Positions 57,849-64,000 of a DNA stretch of 64,000 nucleotides are shown piece by piece (position 1 is the first letter of the stretch; each line of letters begins with the position of its first letter). The position numbers and the translations under genes were made by a program. The notes under the pieces were generated by a model. The model did no database searches and had not been told where the DNA came from. It saw only the letters and a list, made by a program, of their open reading frames with translations. Location of the stretch: the NCBI RefSeq assembly GCF_033949425.1, contig NZ_JAXAVX010000001.1, positions 744,001 through 808,000 of the forward strand, given 5' to 3'. The DNA comes from Patulibacter brassicae. GTDB lineage: Bacteria > Actinomycetota > Thermoleophilia > Solirubrobacterales > Solirubrobacteraceae.

Positions 57849-59009
57849 ATGGCCATCGGCACTCCTCCAACCCCGGACGACGTCGGCGTGGCCGGCGTCG
57901 GCATGTACCCGTTCGGTCGCATGGGTGACGTCTCGCTCCGCGAGATGGCCTATCGCGCCGGCACCGCTGCGATGCGCGACGCGGGCGTCACCTTCGACCA
58001 GGTCGGGGCCGTCTACGTCGGGCACATCACCCAGCCGCTGATGACCGGCGTGATCACCGTCAAGGAGTTCGGCCTCACGGGCGTTCCGGTGCAGCACATC
58101 GTCAACGCGTCCGCGACCGGGTCGACGACCTTCCGCGAGGCGTACCACGCGGTCCTCGGCGGTCACTGCGACGTCGCGCTCGCGCTCGCGTTCGACGACA
58201 TGGAGGCCATACCGCCCCCGGGCGATCGTCAGGCCAGCGTCGACGGAGTCGTGCTGCCTGCGGCCTTCTTCGCCCTCTGGGCCCGCCGCCGCATGGAGGA
58301 TCGCGGCACCTCTGCCGAGGTCTTCGCCGAGATCGCCGCCAAGAACTGGAACCACGCGGCGCTCAGCCCGATGGCCCAGCGTCGCGCCACGCACGTGGTG
58401 ACGAGCGAGGAGATCCTCGCCTCGCGCATGGTGGCCGACCCGCTGACGTCGAAGATGAGCGCGGCCGTCGGCGCCGGGGCCGCGGCCGCGGTGGTCTGCA
58501 CCCGCGAGGTCGCCGAGCGGTTGCGCCCCGATCGGCCGTTCGTCCGGATCGCCGCGTCGGCGTTGCAGACAGAGCGCCACCAGCCCGACCACGTCTTCGT
58601 CGGTCCCGTGACCGGCGCCTCGGAGATGACCAGGTACACCGCCCGCGAGGCGTACGAGCAGGCCGGTGTCGGCCCCGAGGACCTCGATCTCGTCCAGGTC
58701 CACGACGCGTTCCCGATCGAGGAGCTGGAGTACTACGAGCTCCTCGGCCTCTGTGCGGACGGCGACGGCGACGAGCTCGTCCGGACCGGCGCCACCAAGC
58801 TCGGGGGGCGGATCCCGTTCTCCACCGACGGCGGACTCATCGGCCGCGGTCACCCCGGCGGGCCGACGGGCCTCGCGCAGATCTGGGAGACGACCCTGCA
58901 GCTGCGGGGCGAGGCCGAGGACCGGCAGATCGACGGAGCCCGGGTCGGTCTCTGCCACATGGTCGGCGGCGGCAGCGTCTGCGCCATTCACGTCCTCGCC
59001 CGAGATTGA
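57849..59009 (+). CDS. Thiolase-like lipid-transfer protein (SCP-x/Ltp type)
   Basis: A 386-residue thiolase-superfamily protein: N-terminal VAGVGMYPFGRMGDVSLREM, HIVNASATGSTTFREAYHAV (where canonical thiolases carry the nucleophilic Cys; here Ala-Thr-Gly-Ser), VDLVQVHDAFPIEELEYYEL-like segment (DLDLVQVHDAFPIEELE), and GGLIGRGHPGGPTGLAQIWE. The lack of the Cys in NASATGS and GHPGGPTG instead of GHPIGATG point to an Ltp2-like aldolase rather than a true thiolase. It pairs logically with the divergent DUF35 gene. Leaderless start behind a palindromic operator. Confidence 0.9.
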   Translation: MAIGTPPTPDDVGVAGVGMYPFGRMGDVSLREMAYRAGTAAMRDAGVTFDQVGAVYVGHITQPLMTGVITVKEFGLTGVPVQHIVNASATGSTTFREAYHAVLGGHCDVALALAFDDMEAIPPPGDRQASVDGVVLPAAFFALWARRRMEDRGTSAEVFAEIAAKNWNHAALSPMAQRRATHVVTSEEILASRMVADPLTSKMSAAVGAGAAAAVVCTREVAERLRPDRPFVRIAASALQTERHQPDHVFVGPVTGASEMTRYTAREAYEQAGVGPEDLDLVQVHDAFPIEELEYYELLGLCADGDGDELVRTGATKLGGRIPFSTDGGLIGRGHPGGPTGLAQIWETTLQLRGEAEDRQIDGARVGLCHMVGGGSVCAIHVLARD

Positions 59010-59032
59010 CGCCGCCCCGAATCGAGACGACC

Positions 59033-59971
59033 ATGCCCAACGTCCCGTCCGTCGACGCCCCCGCCCCCGGCGTCCTCCGCTTCACGATCGCGTTGCCGAT
59101 CTCGTCGCCCGACCATCTCAACGTGCACCTCATCGACGTCGACGGTCGGTGGGTGCTCGTCGACCCCGGCCCGGTGGATCGCGAGGGCGTCGTCGCGGCG
59201 ACGCTCGCGAACGCGGGCATCGAACCGGAGCACGTGCTGATCACGCACGGGCACGTCGACCACTGGGGAGGGGCCTCGGAGCTGGCCGCGACGGTGCTGG
59301 CCCACGCCGCATGCCGCCAGAGCTTCCAGGTCGCCATGGACTTCACCGGGGGCGCTCCGACGGGGGACGGCGCGCCGACCGGGCCGCGACCCGGGGCGGG
59401 CGACGGTTCCGCGAACGCGTTCCGCGGGTTCCGGAAGCTGATCTCCGGCGTCCCGGCCGTCCAGGAGCTCGCCGACGGCGATCGGCTCGGGGACTGGGAG
59501 GTCCTCTGGACCCCCGGCCACGAGCCCGCCCACCTCTGCCTGTGGCGGCCGTCCGACCGCGTCCTGCTCTGCGGCGACCTCCTGCTCCCCGATTTCACGC
59601 CCAACGTGCAGCCCGCGTTCGACGGCTCGGACGCGCTGGCGGACTTCCTCGCGTCGCTGCTCCGCGCGGGCGATCTGCACCCGGCCCTCGTGCTGCCGTC
59701 CCACGGGGCGCCCTACGCCGACGGGCACGCCCGTGCGGCCCAGCTCGTCCGGCACCACGAAGTGCGTCTGGACCGCCTCCGGGCGGCCCTGGAGCACGGT
59801 GCCGTGCCGCTCGCCGAGCTCAGCGATCGGATCTTCGGCGCGCGGGCGACGACCGCCGCGGACCGCATGCTCGCGCAGATGGAGACCTGGGCGCACCTCG
59901 ACCATCTCCGCCGCCGAGGCGAGGCGAACGCCGGCGACGACGAGGTCTGGCGCGCCGTGGTGCCCGTCTGA
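59033..59971 (+). CDS. Metallo-beta-lactamase-fold hydrolase
   Basis: A 312-residue MBL-fold hydrolase. The metal motif LITHGHVDHWGG (HxHxDH) is intact, with further ligands in TPGHEPAHLCLW and LCGDLLLPD, and PSHGAPYAD near the end. The C-terminal helices (about 235-310) match the glyoxalase II-like/LACTB2 subgroup, which hydrolyses thioesters or RNA. Downstream of the thiolase, release of CoA thioesters is a fair guess. A TTG at 59006 overlaps the thiolase stop (TTGA) and is an alternative start; ATG 59033 is preferred as a stronger codon. Confidence 0.88.
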   Translation: MPNVPSVDAPAPGVLRFTIALPISSPDHLNVHLIDVDGRWVLVDPGPVDREGVVAATLANAGIEPEHVLITHGHVDHWGGASELAATVLAHAACRQSFQVAMDFTGGAPTGDGAPTGPRPGAGDGSANAFRGFRKLISGVPAVQELADGDRLGDWEVLWTPGHEPAHLCLWRPSDRVLLCGDLLLPDFTPNVQPAFDGSDALADFLASLLRAGDLHPALVLPSHGAPYADGHARAAQLVRHHEVRLDRLRAALEHGAVPLAELSDRIFGARATTAADRMLAQMETWAHLDHLRRRGEANAGDDEVWRAVVPV

Positions 59972-60030
59972 TCCCGCTGTCCTCGGGGCCGTCCGCTCTC
60001 CTCACGACCCTCCGGCCCTGCGAGCGGCGC

Positions 60031-60069
60031 GTCCGTCCTCCCCTACGCAGACCGCAGGGGAGGACGGAC
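60031..60069. terminator. Long hairpin between convergent operons
   Basis: A 14-bp perfect stem GTCCGTCCTCCCCT / AGGGGAGGACGGAC with an 11-base loop (60045-60055) between the MBL gene and the convergent MaoC gene. It lacks a T-run, but its position and length suit a bidirectional terminator. Confidence 0.65.
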
Positions 60070-60090
60070 ACGCCACTCGTGGTGTCGCGG

Positions 60091-60516
60091 TCACGACGCG
60101 GCGGGGACCGCGACCTTCGCGGTCCCCGCGAGGGTCACGGTCCCGTCCTCGAGCGTCACCCGAAGCTCGATCGTCGCGACCCGCTCCCCGTCCTGGTCGT
60201 CGACCGCCGTCACGGTTCCGGCGCAGACCGGTCGGGCGCGCACGGGCGTGATCGCCGCGAATCGCACCTCGAAGGACCGCAGCAGGTCCTGCGGGGCCCA
60301 GGTCGTGAGCAACCGCCCGAGGTAGGCCATCGACAGCATCCCGTGGGCGAAGACGTCGTCCATCCCCGCAGAGCGGGCGACGTCGGTGTCGATGTGGATC
60401 GGGTTGTGGTCACCGCTGGCACCGGCGAACAGGGCCAGCGTGGCCCGCGAGATCGGCGGGAGCTCCAGGTCGGGGAGCACGGTCCCCACCACCACGTCCT
60501 GCGGGCCGGCGCTCAC
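60091..60516 (-). CDS. MaoC-family dehydratase (R-hydratase type)
   Basis: A 141-residue hotdog hydratase with the hydratase-2 motif ASGDHNPIHIDTDVARSAG (catalytic Asp and His) and FAHGMLSMAYLGRLL. It should hydrate enoyl-CoA or act as a (3R)-hydroxyacyl dehydratase subunit. The start GTG 60516 overlaps the stop of the preceding MaoC-like gene (GTGA), indicating a heterodimer of the HadAB/HtdXY sort. Confidence 0.92.
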   Translation of the reverse strand: MSAGPQDVVVGTVLPDLELPPISRATLALFAGASGDHNPIHIDTDVARSAGMDDVFAHGMLSMAYLGRLLTTWAPQDLLRSFEVRFAAITPVRARPVCAGTVTAVDDQDGERVATIELRVTLEDGTVTLAGTAKVAVPAAS

Positions 60517-60995
60517 GACGCACCTCCCGGTCGACGCTCGATGATGGTGGATCGCAGGTCGGCGACCGGCGCACCGGCACCGTCGCTGATCTGCACCGAG
60601 CGGACGATGAACTGCAGCGCGCCCCCGCTCTTCTCGTATACGTCCTCGATGCGCGAGGCGTAGCGCAGCGGCTCGTTGGCCACGGCCACGCGGTGGTACG
60701 TGAAGGCCTGGCTGCCGTGCAGGACGTACCGGAGATCGACCCCCATCGTGGACAGGTACTCGAACCCGTCGGGTCGCTCTGCGTCGAGGCCCATCAGGAA
60801 GGTCGGCGGGACCGGCAGGTCGTCGTACCCGGCGTCGCGGGCGGCCTCCAGATCGGTCCGGACCGGATCCGTGTCGCCGATCACCTCGGCGAAGAACCGG
60901 AGCCGTCCCCGTTCAGCGGTGGTCTCGAAACTGCCGGTGCTCATGCCGATGAATCGCTGTCGTTGCACGATCGTCTCCGGGGTCGTCGTGGTCAT
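60513..60995 (-). CDS. MaoC-like dehydratase N-terminal (FAS1-type) domain protein
   Basis: A 160-residue hotdog protein of the HadA/HadC kind: RFFAEVIGDTDPVRTDLEAA, PVPPTFLMGLDAER, and VLHGSQAFTYHRVAVANEPL. It lacks the DxNPxH catalytic pair and should be the structural/substrate-binding partner of the 60091 protein. Its ATG 60995 overlaps the stop of the MCE gene (ATGA), so import and dehydration genes are translated in one chain. Confidence 0.9.
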   Translation of the reverse strand: MTTTTPETIVQRQRFIGMSTGSFETTAERGRLRFFAEVIGDTDPVRTDLEAARDAGYDDLPVPPTFLMGLDAERPDGFEYLSTMGVDLRYVLHGSQAFTYHRVAVANEPLRYASRIEDVYEKSGGALQFIVRSVQISDGAGAPVADLRSTIIERRPGGAS

Positions 60996-62449
60996 CGTCC
61001 GTCTCGTGTCCTGGTCTGCGTGCCGGTCACCGGCGGCGCCTCCTCCAACCGCGGGAACTGCATCGGGCGCCCGTCGACCACGTACGGCGACTGGACCCGA
61101 CACGGCACGTTCCCGCGAAGTCCCAGCACGGCCGAGAGCGGGGCCCCGTTGTTCTGCAGGTGGTCGCACGAGAACGACTTCAGCGGGAAGTCCTCGAGCT
61201 CACCGGGTCGTGGGTAGGGGTTCGACCGCGTGGTGGGCAGGCGTGTCGTGCTCGAGACCAGCACGTCGTCGGACACCACCGGCAGGAACCGCAGGTACTT
61301 GCGCTGCTTGCCGTTGGAGTCCCGCGCGGAGGCCTGCTCCGCCGCCGCCGTGTTGGCGAAGGTGACCAGCAGCTCCCGGCGGTAGGCCTTGAGGTACGCC
61401 GACACCGGCTGCAGGTCTGCGGTCACCGGGTCCAGCATGTCCATCGCGGGACCGAGGGTGTTGACGACCTCGCGCAGTCGCGGCAGTCCGCGGTCCACCC
61501 GAGGGAGGGCCGGTCGAACGTCGCGCAGCGTGTCGCGCAGCTGCGGGGCGATCTCGCGAACGTCGTTGAGCGCCGGGCGGACGAGGGGCGTCACCGGACG
61601 GAGGTCGGCCACGACCGGCCGGGCGACCTTCGAGGTGGCCCGGACCTGGTTGACCGTCTGCCGCGCCTGGACCATGAACTCCGGGAGGGCGTCGAGCGTC
61701 GCGCCGAGGCTGCGACCGACGCGTCCGGTGGCGCCCAGCGCGGCGTCGGCGCTGCGGATCAGCTCCTGCGTCGCGCCGCTGCGCTCGCCGATCGTCGAGA
61801 ACGCGGTGCCGAGGTCGCGCGTCCCGGACGAGACCTCGCGCGACTGACGGTCGAGGACGCGGAGCAGCCCGTCCGCGCTCTCGAGCGTCGGGCCGAACTC
61901 GCCGGCGGCCGCGTTCATGTCGGGACCGTTGCCGCGCAGGGCGGAGGCAGAGGAGCTGAGGACGCGACGGAGGTTCTTGCGGGTCGGGGCGTCGAACGCG
62001 TCAGCGAGCCGGTCGATCTCGACGCTCTCGACGACCTGACGGTCGGGGATCCTGCCACCGTCGGCGATCCGCGGACCGCCTCGCCGACCGTAGGAGAGGG
62101 CGATGAAGGTCTCGCCGATGAGCGTCTTGGTCCGCAGCGTCGCGCGGGTGTCGGCGGGCAGCGGCGCGTACTTCGGCTCGATCGCCAGCGTGACGCGCGT
62201 CACGCCGCTGCGGCCGGACGGGCGGACGACCTTGATCGCCTTGCCGACGCTGACGCCGCTGATCCTGACGTCGGCGTACCCGGTTAGCTGCGAGCCCTGC
62301 CGGAAGTCGACGGTCACCTGATACTGCTTGGCCCGCAGCGGGACCGATCCGCCGAAGCTTGACCAGAAGAAGAGCAGCAGCGCGAAGGACGTCAGCGCGA
62401 AGACGACCATCACCAGGAGCTGCGCGACGTGCGGGCGGTTCTTGTTCAT
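60992..62449 (-). CDS. MCE-family lipid import protein
   Basis: A 485-residue MCE (MlaD/Mce) protein. One N-terminal transmembrane helix (about 10-30, LVMVVFALTSFALLLFFWSS) anchors it; the MCE domain follows (YQVTVDFRQGSQLTGYADVR ... GVSVGKAIKVV), then a long helical region (about 150-380) with many repeats of the DLRPVTPLVRP/DVRPALPRVDRGLP type that form the tunnel-like coiled rod, and a C-terminal Cys-containing tail. Mce rods carry lipids or sterols between outer envelope and membrane. It overlaps neighbours on both sides by ATGA. Confidence 0.93.
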   Translation of the reverse strand: MNKNRPHVAQLLVMVVFALTSFALLLFFWSSFGGSVPLRAKQYQVTVDFRQGSQLTGYADVRISGVSVGKAIKVVRPSGRSGVTRVTLAIEPKYAPLPADTRATLRTKTLIGETFIALSYGRRGGPRIADGGRIPDRQVVESVEIDRLADAFDAPTRKNLRRVLSSSASALRGNGPDMNAAAGEFGPTLESADGLLRVLDRQSREVSSGTRDLGTAFSTIGERSGATQELIRSADAALGATGRVGRSLGATLDALPEFMVQARQTVNQVRATSKVARPVVADLRPVTPLVRPALNDVREIAPQLRDTLRDVRPALPRVDRGLPRLREVVNTLGPAMDMLDPVTADLQPVSAYLKAYRRELLVTFANTAAAEQASARDSNGKQRKYLRFLPVVSDDVLVSSTTRLPTTRSNPYPRPGELEDFPLKSFSCDHLQNNGAPLSAVLGLRGNVPCRVQSPYVVDGRPMQFPRLEEAPPVTGTQTRTRDGR

Positions 62450-63729
62450 TTGCAGACTCCGAGCGAGGTGATGAGACCGACGACGCTCTGCAGCAGGGCG
62501 TCGGCGTTCAGGGTCGCGCGCACCGATTCGCAGGACAAGGTGACCTGCCCGTAGTACGCGTTGCCGTTGGCGTCCTGCCGGGAGAGGATCGAGTTGGCGT
62601 TGTGGAGGACCCAGGCGAGGTTGAAGCCGTACCCCTCGTCCGGGCCCGGCGGGTTGTACGCCGCCTCGTTGACGAGGTACTGCCCGTCCTTGCCCACCGT
62701 CCGCAGGGCCGGGAGCTGCGGACGCAGCCGGTCGACGCTGCGCCGCGCCGAGGCGAGCGGCGCGACCGCGCTGGAGCTCAGCGCCGCGAGCGGCCGCAGG
62801 TCGCCGGGCAGCTCGCGCAGCAGCGGATCGACCGTCGGCAGCGCCGCACGGACGTCTTCGAGCGCCGGCCGCAACGGCGTGGACGTGCGTCGGAGCTCGC
62901 CCGCGAACGCGCCGGTGTCGCGGAGCGCCCGGTCGGCGGTGGCGAGGGTCGACGGGAGCTGCGCGAGCGCGCGCTGCAGCTCTGGCCCGCGGTTGCCGAT
63001 CGTCCGGAAGGTGTCCGATGCGCGGTCGATCGTGTCGCCGACGGCCTCTTGGTGGTCGGCGAGCTCGGTGGTCAGCCGCCCGAGTCCGCTGATCAGGCTG
63101 CGCACGGCCGTCCGGCGGTCGCGGACGGCGCGCAGGACGCCGCCGGTGCTCTGCAGCGCCGGGGTCGCCACGCGCAGCGCGCGCCGGAGCGTGTCGGGGC
63201 GGGAGCCAAGGCCCTTGGCCGTGGCCTGGAGCGCCCCCTGGAAGTAGGCCCGCGTGTCGGCGTCGAGCGACTGCAGGACCTCGTCGATCTGGACCTGCGA
63301 GACCGTCTGCGCGGCGGGGACGATCTGGTCGGTGTCGATCTCCGGCGCGCGGGGGTCACCCGGGTCGAGGTCGATCGTCATGTCCTGGAGCCCGGTCCGG
63401 GGCCGCAGCGTGAGCCGGGCCCCGCGGTGGACGCTGTCGAGTCGATCGCGTTTGATCCGAACCTTGACGATCGCGCGGCCGTCCTTGCGCCGCACACCGG
63501 CGATGTCGCCGACGTCGACGCCGGCCACCTGCACCTGCTGGCCCTGCCCGGGCGTGACCGCCTGGGCGGAGGCGAAGTCGGCCTCGAAGGTGTAGGTCTC
63601 TTCTCCTGGGACCGGGAAGCGCTGCTGGACGAGGATGTAGCCGCCCACGACCGAGGACAGCGCCACGGCGCCGATGATGACGCCGACCGCCCACCAGTAC
63701 TGCCGGAGGGCCATGCGCAGCGCTCTCAT
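62446..63729 (-). CDS. MCE-family lipid import protein
   Basis: A 427-residue MCE protein with one N-terminal helix (about 13-33, VGVIIGAVALSSVVGGYILV), the MCE domain (YTFEADFASAQAVTPGQGQQ ... VAGVDVGDIAGV), a long helical rod with Arg/Leu-rich repeats, and a C-terminus with a Cys pair (TLSCESVRATL ... SLGVCK). It is co-translated with the next and the preceding mce genes through four-base overlaps, the standard arrangement of actinobacterial mce operons. Confidence 0.93.
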   Translation of the reverse strand: MRALRMALRQYWWAVGVIIGAVALSSVVGGYILVQQRFPVPGEETYTFEADFASAQAVTPGQGQQVQVAGVDVGDIAGVRRKDGRAIVKVRIKRDRLDSVHRGARLTLRPRTGLQDMTIDLDPGDPRAPEIDTDQIVPAAQTVSQVQIDEVLQSLDADTRAYFQGALQATAKGLGSRPDTLRRALRVATPALQSTGGVLRAVRDRRTAVRSLISGLGRLTTELADHQEAVGDTIDRASDTFRTIGNRGPELQRALAQLPSTLATADRALRDTGAFAGELRRTSTPLRPALEDVRAALPTVDPLLRELPGDLRPLAALSSSAVAPLASARRSVDRLRPQLPALRTVGKDGQYLVNEAAYNPPGPDEGYGFNLAWVLHNANSILSRQDANGNAYYGQVTLSCESVRATLNADALLQSVVGLITSLGVCK

Positions 63730-64000
63730 CGGCGCGCTCCTGTCGTGGTCGTCGAGCTCGACGCGGTGCTGCGGAAGATCCGCGAGAGCAGCTCGTCGAT
63801 CCCGGAGGTGATCGAGGTGGGGTCGTCGAACCGACCGGACCGGACGTCGCCGGACGGACCCGAGGGCGTCTTCGCATCCGCCCCGAGCATGCGGTTCAGG
63901 GCGTCCTGGAGCGGCTTGATGCCGGCCTTGCCGGTCGACCTGACGTCGGCGTTCTGCTCGACGAACCTCTTCACCGCCGCACGGACCCGGGGAGCGTCGA
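63726..64000 (-). CDS. MCE-family protein, C-terminal part (5' end outside window)
   Basis: The frame is open through base 64000 and encodes at least 91 residues: RVRAAVKRFVEQNADVRSTG, IKPLQDALNRMLGADAKTPS and a Ser/Thr-rich end. A GTG at 63974 lies within the frame but is probably internal. No MCE domain is visible in this part; assignment rests on the ATGA overlap with the next mce gene and on operon habit. Confidence 0.7.
   Translation of the reverse strand, partial: DAPRVRAAVKRFVEQNADVRSTGKAGIKPLQDALNRMLGADAKTPSGPSGDVRSGRFDDPTSITSGIDELLSRIFRSTASSSTTTTGARR

Overview
This window is chromosomal DNA from a very GC-rich bacterium, most likely a deep-branching actinobacterium of the class Thermoleophilia (Solirubrobacterales, Conexibacter/Patulibacter-like). 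This is inferred from the gene order leuS, comEA, comEC, holA, rpsT, murJ, from two putative F420-dependent enzymes, from MCE/thiolase/MaoC lipid loci, and from G/C-saturated third codon positions. Many starts follow one rule: a TANNNT -10 box lies only 6-9 nt before ATG or GTG with no Shine-Dalgarno, so leaderless mRNAs appear to be common.

Positions 1-14040 are mostly core genes: a DrrAB-like ABC exporter (ATPase 5'-truncated by the window edge), murJ with a very long repetitive tail, rpsT, holA, comEC, comEA, a heptad-repeat protein, leuS and a nucleotidyltransferase. Positions 14041-22081 hold a DivIVA-like coiled-coil protein, a 1155-residue secreted Asp-box protein, an M23 peptidase, a Ddn-like nitroreductase, an LLM oxidoreductase and tRNA-Ala(GGC) with its terminator.

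Positions 22277-24380 are an insertion and decay zone: an IS3-family element whose orfB is split by a -1 frame offset, a two-gene cassette of unknown function, and the first 29 codons of an alcohol dehydrogenase. From 24530 to 42257 follow a response regulator divergent from a GAF kinase, a second large histidine kinase, an MFS pump, a TetR gene divergent from a secreted esterase across a palindrome, a MerR gene divergent from a methyltransferase across a perfect 20-bp palindrome, gadB, small or unknown proteins, a PucR regulator, an SDR, a deletion scar joining a headless thiolase to a headless PucR gene, and an alpha/beta hydrolase. Positions 42493-44052 encode a Rieske-tailed FAD oxidoreductase, followed by a decayed second IS3 element (44095-45306).

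The right third is lipid and hydrocarbon metabolism. A minus-strand operon (50091 to 45481) encodes a 2Fe-2S ferredoxin, a CYP153-type alkane hydroxylase, its ferredoxin reductase, a BtrH-like cysteine acyltransferase/hydrolase and a PaaI thioesterase; a TetR gene faces it. A plus-strand set (52515-59971) encodes an acyl-CoA dehydrogenase pair, an acyl-CoA synthetase, a TetR regulator, a divergent DUF35 protein, a thiolase and a metallo-beta-lactamase-fold hydrolase. The thiolase -10 box is buried in an 18-bp palindrome, and a degenerate copy overlaps the -10 of the dehydrogenase operon. A convergent minus-strand operon, open at the right edge, encodes at least three MCE lipid-import proteins followed by two MaoC-type dehydratases, all joined by 4-nt stop/start overlaps. 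A reasonable reading is terminal oxidation of hydrophobic chains by CYP153, import of lipids through MCE, and beta-oxidation-like degradation by the rest.
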